This document shows, piece by piece, positions 15,363-22,171 of a stretch of DNA of 27,293 nt (its first letter is position 1; every line of letters starts with the position of its first letter). Origin of the DNA: an uncultured Bacilli bacterium (GTDB taxonomy: Bacteria; Bacillota_I; Bacilli_A; RF39; UBA660). A program made the translations under genes and the position numbers. The stretch covers positions 1-27,293 of the forward strand of contig CANRCI010000007.1 in assembly GCA_947629075.1 (NCBI GenBank), read 5' to 3'. The notes beneath the pieces were generated by a model. That model was not told the DNA's origin and did not search any database. It worked only from the letters and a program-made list of their open reading frames with translations.

Positions 15363-17890
15363 AAAATATCATGAAAGAAAAGAATCAACTACTATACATA
15401 TTTTTATTAGCTCAACCATTTCTAGATTTGATTACTTCACTGATGACGAGATTTAATCTCGGACCCATTTCTCTAGGAGTAGTAGTAAGAGGCGTTTTTA
15501 TTTTAATCATGCTCATCTATCTTTTCTTTTACTCTAAGACGAAATACAAAAAATTATCGATCGCATCAGTTTTTCTGTTAGGCTTTTACAGTATTTTTTA
15601 TTTTTTAACCAAGCCAGAATTAATTACTAATAAATCGTTTTTATTAACGGAAATTATTTCCTTGTTCAAGTATCTTTATTTTCCAATTTTGTTTTTAACA
15701 CTATTAAATTATTGTGAACAATATAAACCGGATAAGGACAAAATAGTTAAGATTTTTGTCATAAATTTAATGGTATTTTCATTTTTTATCATCGTTCCTC
15801 ATCTTACTCATACCAGTTTTAATTCTTATGCTAAAAATCGTGGAACCGGAATAGTTGGATGGTTTTTCGCCGCTAATGACATCGGTTTAGTTATGGTTAC
15901 CTTATTTTCACTTATTCATATCATCATCGATGGTCAATACGATTTTAAAAAATTTTTATTATACATTCCTGTCATTTTTTCGATATGCTTAATTGGTACT
16001 AAAAGTGCTTACTTTGGTATGGTTGCTTCTCTTGGATTATTAATGTTCTATTATCTAATCAATATCAAGAAGAAGTATAAACACTTTATAACTATTTTAG
16101 TAATTTTCCTTTCAATGATTGTTATAATGCCCAATTTACCGGTTTATAAAAATATCGAACGCCGTGTAAATATTTATAATAAAGCTGAAGCTAATAAAAA
16201 GTATAATGAAAAAGCTAAAGAAGAGGGAAAAAAATTAAAACCAGTCAAGATAAAAGAAGGAGACACAGCTGCTACTATCATTGTTTTCAGTTCACGTGAT
16301 CGTCTATATTTAAGGACGAAAACGATATATGATAAACAAAGTATTGGTGAAAAATTATTTGGAATTGGTTTTTCTAATCGTACATCGATAAATGATAAAA
16401 ATATTTTAAAACTAGTCGAGATGGACTTTTTTGATATTTGGTTCCATTGTGGAATTGTTCTATTGGTAATTTATTTGATAATTATAGTTCCATTGTTATT
16501 TAAATTCCTTATTTATCTACTTAAAAATAGGCTTATTCTTTCGTTGGAAGAATATGTATTTGGTTACTCAATTGTTTTATGTATTGCCATTGCTACTGTC
16601 GCAGGCCATGTTTTCTCATCACCAGCTGTAAGCATTTATTTAGCATTTTTAATTTTTATGTTTTTAAATGATATCAATGAAAGAAAAAGTATTAAAGAAT
16701 TAAAGGATGATAAAGTTTCATTTCTGTTACTACATTTAGGTAGTGGTGGAATAGAGAAATCAACCGTGACAACTGCTAATGCTCTATGTGATAAATATGA
16801 AGTTGAACTAGTAGTTTTATACGATTTGAAACAGGACGACTTATATAAAATTGATCCTCGTGTCAAAGTAAATTATTTGATTGAAACTGTTCTACCTATT
16901 AGAATGCGTAAATATAAAGAATTGCTTAAAAAACATGATTTAAAAAACTTGTTTAAAGAGTTAAATCAAGATTATTTTAAGGGATGTCATTTGATTAAAT
17001 TTGTCGGTGATATCATTAAAAGCATTTACTTGATAATTGATAAAAATCGTCTAGTTGTAAAGATGATCAAGAGATTGGATAGTAAATACCAAATATCAAC
17101 TAGAGTAGAGTTCTCTAAATTACTCAGTCTATATGGTGCTGAAAATAGTATTAAAATAGCACAGGAACACCGTCATCACAATAACGATAAGAAGTATATT
17201 AAAACTATTCATGATTATTATACAAATATCAATTATTTAGTTCTTCTTTCTGAATCGTTGAAAAATGATTATGAAACGTTTTTACCTACAGATACTAAAA
17301 CGCAAGCACTTGTCATTCCCAATATGATCGAAAAATATCCTAAAACTTTAGCTCCTTTAAAGGACAAAACTATCATTTCAATCAGTCGTCTGCACAAGGA
17401 AAAGAAAATTGATGAAATATTAGATATTGCTAAACAGGTTAAGGATAAGAGTTGGACCTTTAAGATAATTGGTGATGGGGATGAATACCACAATTTAGAA
17501 GAAAAAATTGCTAATGAAAAAATAAAAAATGTCGAACTTTTAGGAGCTCTACCTAATGATTTAGCAATTAAAGAATTGCGAAAAGCTAGTATCTTTATTA
17601 TGACTAGTCTAACCGAAGGATTGCCGATGACTTTGTTAGAGGCTTCTAGCAATGGGGTTCCAACTGTCTGTTATTTAACTGATAGTGGAACCGAAGATAT
17701 AGTTGATGATAAAAAAAGTGGTTACGTAATTAAAAATCGTAATCAAAAAGAAATGGTCAAAGCTTTAGATATTCTTATGAATGATATGAAAAAGAGAAAA
17801 GTGATGGGAGAACAAGCTTATAAAAAATCTTTGGAATTTTCAAGTGAGGCCGTTATGAAAAAATGGCAAAAGCTTTTAGGTGAAAAATAG
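15359..17890 (+). CDS. Fusion of O-antigen-polymerase/ligase-like membrane protein with GT4 glycosyltransferase
   Basis: 843 residues in one uninterrupted frame. Residues 1-440 carry about ten or more membrane segments plus a large soluble loop (about 262-355), the layout of Wzy/WaaL-type enzymes; the loop holds FSSRDRLYLRT. From about 453 it becomes a soluble GT-B family 4 glycosyltransferase: HLGSGGIEKSTVTTANAL, then EHRHHN, LLSESLKNDY, IPNMIEK, ISISRLHKEKKI and IGDGDEY. The donor motif EGLPMTLLE (Glu753 and Glu761) is followed by GVPTVCY. One polypeptide could therefore both add a sugar inside and polymerise or transfer chains outside. ABC-exported polymers normally need no Wzy, so a ligase or novel role is possible. 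It starts with a 4-nt overlap on the GT2 gene. No frameshift or linker stop is visible at the junction. Confidence 0.9.
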   Translation: MKNIMKEKNQLLYIFLLAQPFLDLITSLMTRFNLGPISLGVVVRGVFILIMLIYLFFYSKTKYKKLSIASVFLLGFYSIFYFLTKPELITNKSFLLTEIISLFKYLYFPILFLTLLNYCEQYKPDKDKIVKIFVINLMVFSFFIIVPHLTHTSFNSYAKNRGTGIVGWFFAANDIGLVMVTLFSLIHIIIDGQYDFKKFLLYIPVIFSICLIGTKSAYFGMVASLGLLMFYYLINIKKKYKHFITILVIFLSMIVIMPNLPVYKNIERRVNIYNKAEANKKYNEKAKEEGKKLKPVKIKEGDTAATIIVFSSRDRLYLRTKTIYDKQSIGEKLFGIGFSNRTSINDKNILKLVEMDFFDIWFHCGIVLLVIYLIIIVPLLFKFLIYLLKNRLILSLEEYVFGYSIVLCIAIATVAGHVFSSPAVSIYLAFLIFMFLNDINERKSIKELKDDKVSFLLLHLGSGGIEKSTVTTANALCDKYEVELVVLYDLKQDDLYKIDPRVKVNYLIETVLPIRMRKYKELLKKHDLKNLFKELNQDYFKGCHLIKFVGDIIKSIYLIIDKNRLVVKMIKRLDSKYQISTRVEFSKLLSLYGAENSIKIAQEHRHHNNDKKYIKTIHDYYTNINYLVLLSESLKNDYETFLPTDTKTQALVIPNMIEKYPKTLAPLKDKTIISISRLHKEKKIDEILDIAKQVKDKSWTFKIIGDGDEYHNLEEKIANEKIKNVELLGALPNDLAIKELRKASIFIMTSLTEGLPMTLLEASSNGVPTVCYLTDSGTEDIVDDKKSGYVIKNRNQKEMVKALDILMNDMKKRKVMGEQAYKKSLEFSSEAVMKKWQKLLGEK

Positions 17891-17916
17891 AAGTAGTCGT
17901 AATATTAAATTTGTTG

Positions 17917-17922
17917 TATAAT
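17917..17922 (+). promoter_or_regulatory. -10 box before pssD-like gene (short leader)
   Basis: TATAAT with only 15 nt to the ATG at 17938 and no good -35 hexamer. It gives the last two glycosyltransferase genes a possible internal promoter. Confidence 0.5.
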
Positions 17923-17937
17923 TAGGTTGGTGGGATT

Positions 17938-18411
17938 ATGAAGAGAAAAGTATTATTTATTTCTTCAACCGGTGGTCATTTAGCAGAATTGTTACAACTG
18001 AAACCGATGTTTAAAAAGTATGATTTCCATCTGGTAACAGAAAAAACAAAGTCTAATGAGTGGTTAAAAGAAGAGTATCCAGGAAAGGTTGATTACTTAA
18101 TTTATGGTACCAAGAGTCACTTTTGGATTTATCCATTTAAGTTGTTGATCAATTGTTTCCGCAGTTTATTTATATTTTTAAAATTTAAACCCAAAGTAGT
18201 GATTACAACTGGTGCCCATACTGGTGGTCCGATGTGTTGTATTGCCAAAATTTTTGGAGCTAAAGTTATCTATATTGAAACAATGGCAAATATTCATACT
18301 AAGACGTTAACTGGAAGATTGGTTTATCACATTGCCGATTTATTTGTGGTTCAATGGGAAAGTATGTTGGAACTTTACCCTAAAGCAAAATATGGAGGTT
18401 GGATCTATTAA
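17938..18411 (+). CDS. PssD/Alg14-like membrane subunit of a split glycosyltransferase
   Basis: 157 residues, matching the N-terminal half of a GT28 enzyme. The start KVLFISSTGGHLAELLQL is the family signature, followed by FHLVTEKT, a membrane-associating segment (about 62-82, WIYPFKLLINCFRSLFIF), PKVVITTGAHTGGPMCCIAK and VIYIETMANI. In known pairs (Cps14F/Cps14G, PssD/PssE, yeast Alg14/Alg13) this subunit anchors the catalytic partner and contributes the acceptor side; they add the second sugar, often galactose or glucuronate, to a lipid-linked intermediate. The partner gene directly follows, its ATG overlapping this TAA by one base. GGTTGGTGGG precedes the ATG. Confidence 0.92.
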   Translation: MKRKVLFISSTGGHLAELLQLKPMFKKYDFHLVTEKTKSNEWLKEEYPGKVDYLIYGTKSHFWIYPFKLLINCFRSLFIFLKFKPKVVITTGAHTGGPMCCIAKIFGAKVIYIETMANIHTKTLTGRLVYHIADLFVVQWESMLELYPKAKYGGWIY

Positions 18412-18890
18412 TGATATTTGTCGCACTTGGTACTCAGGATAAAAGTTTCACCCGTCTATTGGATGCTATCCAGAGGGAAATAGATAATGGAGTTATCAAA
18501 GAAAAGGTTATTGTTCAGGCTGGAATTACTAAATATGAGTCTGATGATATGGAAATATTGGATTTAATGCCCAAAGAAGAATTTGACAAATATATCAAAG
18601 AATGTGATTTACTAATTACTCATGGTGGAGTAGGTAACATTTTATCAGGACTTACCCTTGGTAAAAAAATTATCGTAGCGCCCCGTTTATCAAAGTATAA
18701 AGAACACATAAACGACCATCAATTACAAATAACAGAAGATCTCGATAAAAAGGGATATATCCTACCGTTATATGACTTTAATGATTTAGGTAAGTTGATT
18801 AAGAAAGCGAAGAAATTCAAACCTAAAAAGTACAAAAGCAATAATAAACAGTTTATTAATATGTTAGAAGAATATATTGATAACCTTTAA
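18411..18890 (+). CDS. PssE/Alg13-like catalytic subunit of a split glycosyltransferase
   Basis: 159 residues, corresponding to the C-terminal nucleotide-sugar-binding half of GT28. It begins MIFVALGTQDKSFTRLLDAI and contains the hallmark DLLITHGGVGNILSGL and IIVAPRLSKYKEHINDHQ. It pairs with the upstream PssD-like protein to form one enzyme. I use ATG 18411, which overlaps the upstream stop (TAATG). The longer in-frame TTG at 18399 would make a PssD overlap of 13 nt and lacks a suitable ribosome site, while GGAGG at 18394-18398 is 12 nt before the ATG, a little far. It is the last gene of the forward envelope block; a large hairpin terminator follows. Confidence 0.93.
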   Translation: MIFVALGTQDKSFTRLLDAIQREIDNGVIKEKVIVQAGITKYESDDMEILDLMPKEEFDKYIKECDLLITHGGVGNILSGLTLGKKIIVAPRLSKYKEHINDHQLQITEDLDKKGYILPLYDFNDLGKLIKKAKKFKPKKYKSNNKQFINMLEEYIDNL

Positions 18891-18910
18891 AATACTATAT
18901 ATTGACAAAT

Positions 18911-18957
18911 AAAACAATGTAAATAATCGTAAAATCGATTGTAAAACATTGTTTTTT
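18911..18957 (+). terminator. Long two-part hairpin terminator after pssE-like gene
   Basis: The outer stem AAAACAATGT (18911-18920) pairs with ACATTGTTTT (18946-18955). The inner stem is AATCG (18925-18929) with CGATT (18936-18940). A T run ends it. Confidence 0.75.
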
Positions 18958-18974
18958 AGTGTAAATCAATTTAT

Positions 18975-18980
18975 TATAAT
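18975..18980 (+). promoter_or_regulatory. -10 box of rpoZ (short leader)
   Basis: TATAAT, 18 nt before the GTG start. The -35 region is only a T run (18952-18957), shared with the preceding terminator tail. Confidence 0.6.
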
Positions 18981-18998
18981 GATAGGGAGTGTGATATA

Positions 18999-19211
18999 GT
19001 GATTTATCCATCAATTGATAAGTTATTAAACGTAGTCGATTCCAAATATGAGTTAGTTTACATTGCGGCGAGAAGAAGTCGTGAGATGACCAAAACAGAT
19101 TTTTATCAAATGCCTTTAAATAAATATAAATCAACTAAAAACATTGGTCGAGCTCTTGAGGAATTGGCCGAAGGATTAATAACGGTAAAGAGAGAAGAGA
19201 ATAACGAGTAA
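18999..19211 (+). CDS. rpoZ: RNA polymerase omega subunit
   Basis: 70 residues, the usual size. Visible family features are an N-terminal YPSIDKLL, then the conserved SKYELVYIAARRSREM core (RpoB/C-contacting helix in the family), followed by KNIGRALEELAEGLI. Omega chaperones the beta-prime subunit into core RNA polymerase. The start is a GTG at 18999 with GGGAG (18985-18989) 9 nt upstream. In most Firmicutes rpoZ follows gmk; here it stands alone with its own -10 box and terminator, just ahead of recX. Confidence 0.93.
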   Translation: MIYPSIDKLLNVVDSKYELVYIAARRSREMTKTDFYQMPLNKYKSTKNIGRALEELAEGLITVKREENNE

Positions 19212-19229
19212 TCATTCTCTTCTTTTTTT
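19193..19229 (+). terminator. Terminator of rpoZ
   Basis: AGAAGAGAAT (19193-19202) pairs with ATTCTCTTCT (19214-19223), 11-nt loop, followed by a T tract. The rpoZ stop is in the loop. Confidence 0.88.
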
Positions 19230-19239
19230 GTTTGAATTT

Positions 19240-19248
19240 TGGTATAAT
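19240..19248 (+). promoter_or_regulatory. Extended -10 promoter of recX (short leader)
   Basis: TGGTATAAT: a TG-N extended -10 with no clear -35. It lies 17 nt before the ATG at 19266, leaving a leader of roughly 10 nt that contains GGGTGAT. Confidence 0.65.
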
Positions 19249-19265
19249 CTTTTTGGGTGATACTT

Positions 19266-20003
19266 ATGAAAATAGACAAGTATAGCAAAATGCGTAATGG
19301 TAATTATAAAGTCATTTTTGATGATGGGAATAATATGATTGTTCACGAAGATTTAATCTTAAAATATGATTTGTTACTAAAAAAAGAAATCGATGAGGAA
19401 ACAAAAGAAAAGATTCAGCAGGAGAACAATAATTATTTAGTATATGATATTGCCATTAAATATATTTCTTATAAAATGCGTAGTAAAAAAGAGGTTTACG
19501 AGAAGTTAGAGGAACGAGGTATAGATAAAGAATTAATTTCTAGTACGATAAAAAAATTAGAAGATCAAGGTTATCTAAATGATGACGCATATACCAAAGC
19601 TTTTATTAATGACAAGATTAATCTCAGTTGTGATGGACCTAAGAAAATTAGATCAGAACTTGTTAAGAAGGGTGTTAGTAATAAGATAATTGATCAAAAC
19701 TTTGACGTTTTCACTAAAGCGATGGAAAGTGAGAGAATTGAGAGCATTGTGAAAAAGTATATTAAGTCAAATCACAATAAGAGTGTTAATGCTTTAAAAG
19801 TAAATTTAAATCAGAAACTCATTACATTAGGATATGATTCATCCCTTGTCATAGCAAATCTCAACAAGATGAAATTTGATGACTCATCGATTAGAGAAAG
19901 AGAATACGAAAAAATTCGCAGTAAGCTTTCTAAAAAGTATTCCGGTAATGAATTGGAAATGAGAATAAAGCAAAAGATGTATCAAAAAGGGTTTAAAATG
20001 TAA
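19266..20003 (+). CDS. recX: Regulatory protein RecX
   Basis: 245 residues, three-helix repeat protein that binds RecA filaments and dampens or modulates strand exchange. An N-terminal beta-like region (about 1-45, YKVIFDDGNNMIVHEDLIL) is typical of long Bacillus-type RecX. The RecX core begins near residue 55 with AIKYISYKMRSKKEVYEKL, then LEDQGYLNDDAYTKAFINDK, a repeat pattern that recurs at GPKKIRSELVKKGV and again near the C-terminus. I chose ATG 19266; the in-frame GTG at 19257 falls almost on the predicted transcription start and lacks a ribosome site. recA is about 18 kb upstream rather than adjacent. A perfect hairpin shared with the convergent foldase gene ends it. Confidence 0.92.
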   Translation: MKIDKYSKMRNGNYKVIFDDGNNMIVHEDLILKYDLLLKKEIDEETKEKIQQENNNYLVYDIAIKYISYKMRSKKEVYEKLEERGIDKELISSTIKKLEDQGYLNDDAYTKAFINDKINLSCDGPKKIRSELVKKGVSNKIIDQNFDVFTKAMESERIESIVKKYIKSNHNKSVNALKVNLNQKLITLGYDSSLVIANLNKMKFDDSSIREREYEKIRSKLSKKYSGNELEMRIKQKMYQKGFKM

Positions 20004-20035
20004 AAAAAAATAATTCCGTGTGGAATTATTTTTTT
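20004..20035. terminator. Bidirectional terminator between recX and the foldase gene
   Basis: A perfect 14-bp stem, AAAAAAATAATTCC (20004-20017) and GGAATTATTTTTTT (20022-20035), with loop GTGT. It directly follows the recX stop and overlaps the convergent gene's stop. Confidence 0.92.
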
Positions 20036-21023
20036 ATGCGTTTTCGATATTAGAAACGTAAGATTTATAACGTCTTTTTAATTCAGAATCCATTATTTCA
20101 ACACCGTATTTTTTTCTAAGTGCAATTAATGCTTTAGCTTGAATATTTTCGTCTTCATCTTGTTTTTGTTCACCAAGTTTTTCAATGATGCTATCTTTAA
20201 CTTCACTTAACTTTGCTTTTTCTTTTTCACCAGTTTTTAAAATTACATGGTAACCATATTCAGTTTCAACAGGTTCTTTACTATAGGCATTGATATTTAA
20301 ATCTTTAGCAGCATTTTCAAATGCCTCATCCATTTCACCTTGTTTAACCCAACCTAATTCTCCGCCTTTGTCTTTAGTGGCATCTTCATCAGAGTATTCT
20401 TTAGCTAAATCTTCAAATTTCTCACCATCATCAAGTTTCTTAATAACTTCTTTTGCTTTCTTCAAAGCCTCATCTTTAGCTTTTTGTTTAGTATCTTCAT
20501 CAGCATCACTCTTGTATTCAGCAGTTATTAAAATGTGGCTCAATTCCATATCTCCAATGGTGTTCTCTTTGTAATACTTTTCAATTTCTTTATCAGTGAC
20601 AATCGATTTGGCATAATCTTCAGTTGCTTTATTTCTCTTGTAGTTTAAACTTAATACTTTGTTTAACTCATCGGTAGATTCAACACCGTATTGTTGTTGT
20701 AGAAAATCTTCAAAAGATGATAGTGAGTATTGTTCTTTCATACTTTCGTAATAATACTCTAGTTGTTCCGTCTGTGTTTTAATATATTTCTTTTCTTCAT
20801 CACTATCTTTATAAATCTTACCTAATAGTTTAGTATCAGTCATATTTAATAAAGCATCTAATGCATAATCTTTTTTTAATTCATTATATAACTCATCGAC
20901 AGAAATATTTCCTTCTTCAGTCTTAACAACAACTTCTTGCCCATTTTTTAATTTTGGAATTTTACCACAACCAGTTAATAGCAGAAGAACAGCAAGTGCA
21001 CATATAAATAGTTTCTTCTTCAT
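20034..21023 (-). CDS. PrsA-like lipoprotein peptidyl-prolyl isomerase (foldase)
   Basis: 329 residues. Lipoprotein signal MKKKLFICALAVLLLLTGC with lipobox LLTGC (Cys19). An N-terminal helical chaperone region covers about 30-155, and a parvulin rotamase domain about 160-266 (ELSHILITAEYKS, FEDLAKEYSDEDATKDKGGELGW, EPVETEYGYHVILKT). A helical C-terminal part follows. It would help fold exported proteins on the outer face of the membrane, plausibly including the wall enzymes encoded nearby. ATG 21023 is preferred because GGAG lies 8 nt upstream; the in-frame ATG at 21041 has no ribosome site and would put extra charged residues before the signal. It is a single-gene unit. The prsA assignment is by layout. 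Confidence 0.93.
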   Translation of the reverse strand: MKKKLFICALAVLLLLTGCGKIPKLKNGQEVVVKTEEGNISVDELYNELKKDYALDALLNMTDTKLLGKIYKDSDEEKKYIKTQTEQLEYYYESMKEQYSLSSFEDFLQQQYGVESTDELNKVLSLNYKRNKATEDYAKSIVTDKEIEKYYKENTIGDMELSHILITAEYKSDADEDTKQKAKDEALKKAKEVIKKLDDGEKFEDLAKEYSDEDATKDKGGELGWVKQGEMDEAFENAAKDLNINAYSKEPVETEYGYHVILKTGEKEKAKLSEVKDSIIEKLGEQKQDEDENIQAKALIALRKKYGVEIMDSELKRRYKSYVSNIENA

Positions 21024-21050
21024 AATCTTTCTCCTCTCCATAAATACATA

Positions 21051-21056
21051 ATTATA
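21051..21056 (-). promoter_or_regulatory. -10 box of the foldase gene
   Basis: TATAAT on the minus strand, 27 nt before ATG 21023. The -35 region is T-rich without a clear hexamer. Confidence 0.5.
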
Positions 21057-21111
21057 ATAACAAATATATGTTTAAAAAACAATTACTTTACAAAAAAATT
21101 ATATAAGTCCG

Positions 21112-21139
21112 AACACTTTTTTAGAAAATCCATAAAATA
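21112..21139 (+). promoter_or_regulatory. Possible sporulation-type (sigma-K/E-like) promoter before the small peptide genes
   Basis: AAC (21112-21114), 16 bp, CATAAAATA (21131-21139). This matches the AC-N16/17-CATANNNTA pattern known for sigma-K. A sigma-A -10 (TAAAAT, 21133-21138) overlaps it but has a poor -35, so the reading is tentative. Confidence 0.3.
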
Positions 21140-21171
21140 AGGTGAGTAATAAAAAAAGGAGGAATTAGATT

Positions 21172-21252
21172 ATGGGTAATTATGTATCATCATCTGCTAT
21201 TGTATTAGTATTATTCATCTTATTAGTTATAATTCTAGGTGCCTATATATAA
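21172..21252 (+). CDS. Tiny YjcZ-like membrane peptide 1
   Basis: 26 residues: MGNYVSSSAIV followed by LVLFILLVIILGAYI and a stop. The xxVLFILLxIILGAxx core is the signature of the YjcZ/tiny transmembrane family of Bacilli, known as small spore-associated or envelope peptides of unclear role. A full AAAGGAGG site (21156-21163) stands 8 nt before the ATG, strong support that this very short frame is translated. The second peptide, with the same core, starts 21 nt after this stop. Confidence 0.8.
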   Translation: MGNYVSSSAIVLVLFILLVIILGAYI

Positions 21253-21273
21253 TTTAAGGAGGTGTTTATAAAA

Positions 21274-21387
21274 ATGTGTCAAGATAACAATAACACTCAA
21301 AACTGTCCTACTAATAATGGTTATGTAATTATAATTGTATTATATATTTTACTTGCTATTATTTTAGGAGCTTGGGTTTCTTGCTAA
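21274..21387 (+). CDS. Tiny YjcZ-like membrane peptide 2
   Basis: 37 residues: a polar, Asn-rich start MCQDNNNTQNCPTNNG, then the membrane core YVIIIVLYILLAIILGAWVSC. The core IVLYILLAIILGA parallels LVLFILLVIILGA of the preceding peptide, so the two are tandem paralogues. Three cysteines (2, 11 and 37) are notable for such a short peptide. AAGGAGG at 21256-21262 is the ribosome site. A hairpin terminator follows within a few bases, so the two peptides form a small operon. Confidence 0.8.
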   Translation: MCQDNNNTQNCPTNNGYVIIIVLYILLAIILGAWVSC

Positions 21388-21390
21388 TGA

Positions 21391-21417
21391 AAACAGGATT
21401 GAATCCTGTTTTTATTT
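21391..21417 (+). terminator. Terminator of the small-peptide operon
   Basis: AAAACAGGAT (21391-21400), loop TGA, ATCCTGTTTT (21404-21413), then more T. The next gene's -35 box begins inside the tail. Confidence 0.88.
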
Positions 21418-21444
21418 GACAAAATAACGAAAAAATGGTATAAT
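21416..21444 (+). promoter_or_regulatory. Perfect consensus sigma-A promoter (extended -10) for the 222-residue protein
   Basis: TTGACA (21416-21421), 17-bp spacer, TATAAT (21439-21444), with a TGG extension before the -10. This is the best promoter in the window; the start codon is 29 nt downstream. Confidence 0.9.
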
Positions 21445-21473
21445 AGCGATATTTTTAGAAAGGGGATGATTAG

Positions 21474-22142
21474 ATGATCAGAATAGAAAAATCTATGCAA
21501 AACGCCATCGACAAATTAATCGCAGCTGAAAATACAACAAGTATTAAAGAAAAGACTGAACTTATGAAAGAAGTAGCGCTTAGTCTTAGTTTAGGTAATA
21601 GAGTTTTTGAAGATCAACTTATGGAAAATGTCAGAAGATTGCGAATTACCGAATATTTGAGTCATAAAAATCCATCTAATGTTAAACAGATATTTAGAGA
21701 TTTATTAGCTAGTAAAAGATTAAATAAAATTTCACAATCTGAAGATATCCAACAAGTTTTTTATTCGCAGACATCATTATCAACACTATACAGTTTACTA
21801 AATAATAAATTGGTATACCAATTAGATGATGAAAAAAGCGATGATTCTGAATTAATTTTCTCTAGAGGACAAGCCCTAAGAGTTAATTCCTTCTTAGAGG
21901 ATAGTTTAACATCCAGAAATGTATTCGAAGAAATAACCCTATTAACAGATGAAGATAAGACTAAAGTTTATAAAAACTTAATAGCTTCAGCTGATAATTC
22001 GATCGAATGTGTTGTCGAAAATAACAAAAAACAAATTAGTAATTCTTTGGTTGCAGATAAAGAAAAAGCTATCAAATTGGATGAACAATATTCAAGTTAT
22101 CGAGAAGAAAAATCTTTATCACACCAAAAAGTACTAAAATAA
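21474..22142 (+). CDS. Conserved-looking cytoplasmic protein, function unknown
   Basis: 222 residues, no signal peptide or membrane segment, predicted mostly helical and charged. It has segments such as MQNAIDKLIAAENTTSIKEK, LMENVRRLRITEYLSHKNP and TLLTDEDKTKVYKNLIAS, and a single Cys late in the chain. I recognise no family, nucleotide-binding loop or metal motif. The gene is a single-gene unit: a perfect consensus promoter in front, AAAGGGGATG as the ribosome site, and a perfect 13-bp terminator behind. That arrangement implies high, constitutive expression, so it is probably an abundant protein. The regular helix-turn pattern could suit a structural, ribosome-associated or nucleoid role, but this is speculation. 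Confidence 0.8.
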   Translation: MIRIEKSMQNAIDKLIAAENTTSIKEKTELMKEVALSLSLGNRVFEDQLMENVRRLRITEYLSHKNPSNVKQIFRDLLASKRLNKISQSEDIQQVFYSQTSLSTLYSLLNNKLVYQLDDEKSDDSELIFSRGQALRVNSFLEDSLTSRNVFEEITLLTDEDKTKVYKNLIASADNSIECVVENNKKQISNSLVADKEKAIKLDEQYSSYREEKSLSHQKVLK

Positions 22143-22171
22143 AAACTTTAAGAAAAAATCTTAAAGTTTTT
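22141..22171. terminator. Bidirectional terminator between the unknown gene and the HIT gene
   Basis: A perfect 13-bp stem, AAAAACTTTAAGA (22141-22153) and TCTTAAAGTTTTT (22159-22171), with an AAAAA loop. It overlaps the stop codons of both convergent genes. Confidence 0.92.

Noticed and set aside
18902..18907. TTGACA as a -35 box for rpoZ
   Set aside because: The nearest good -10 is far outside the permitted spacing and a terminator hairpin lies between.
18895..19134. Minus-strand frame over the rpoZ region
   Set aside because: It covers the rpoZ promoter and coding sequence; rpoZ is unmistakable and the antisense product is low-complexity.
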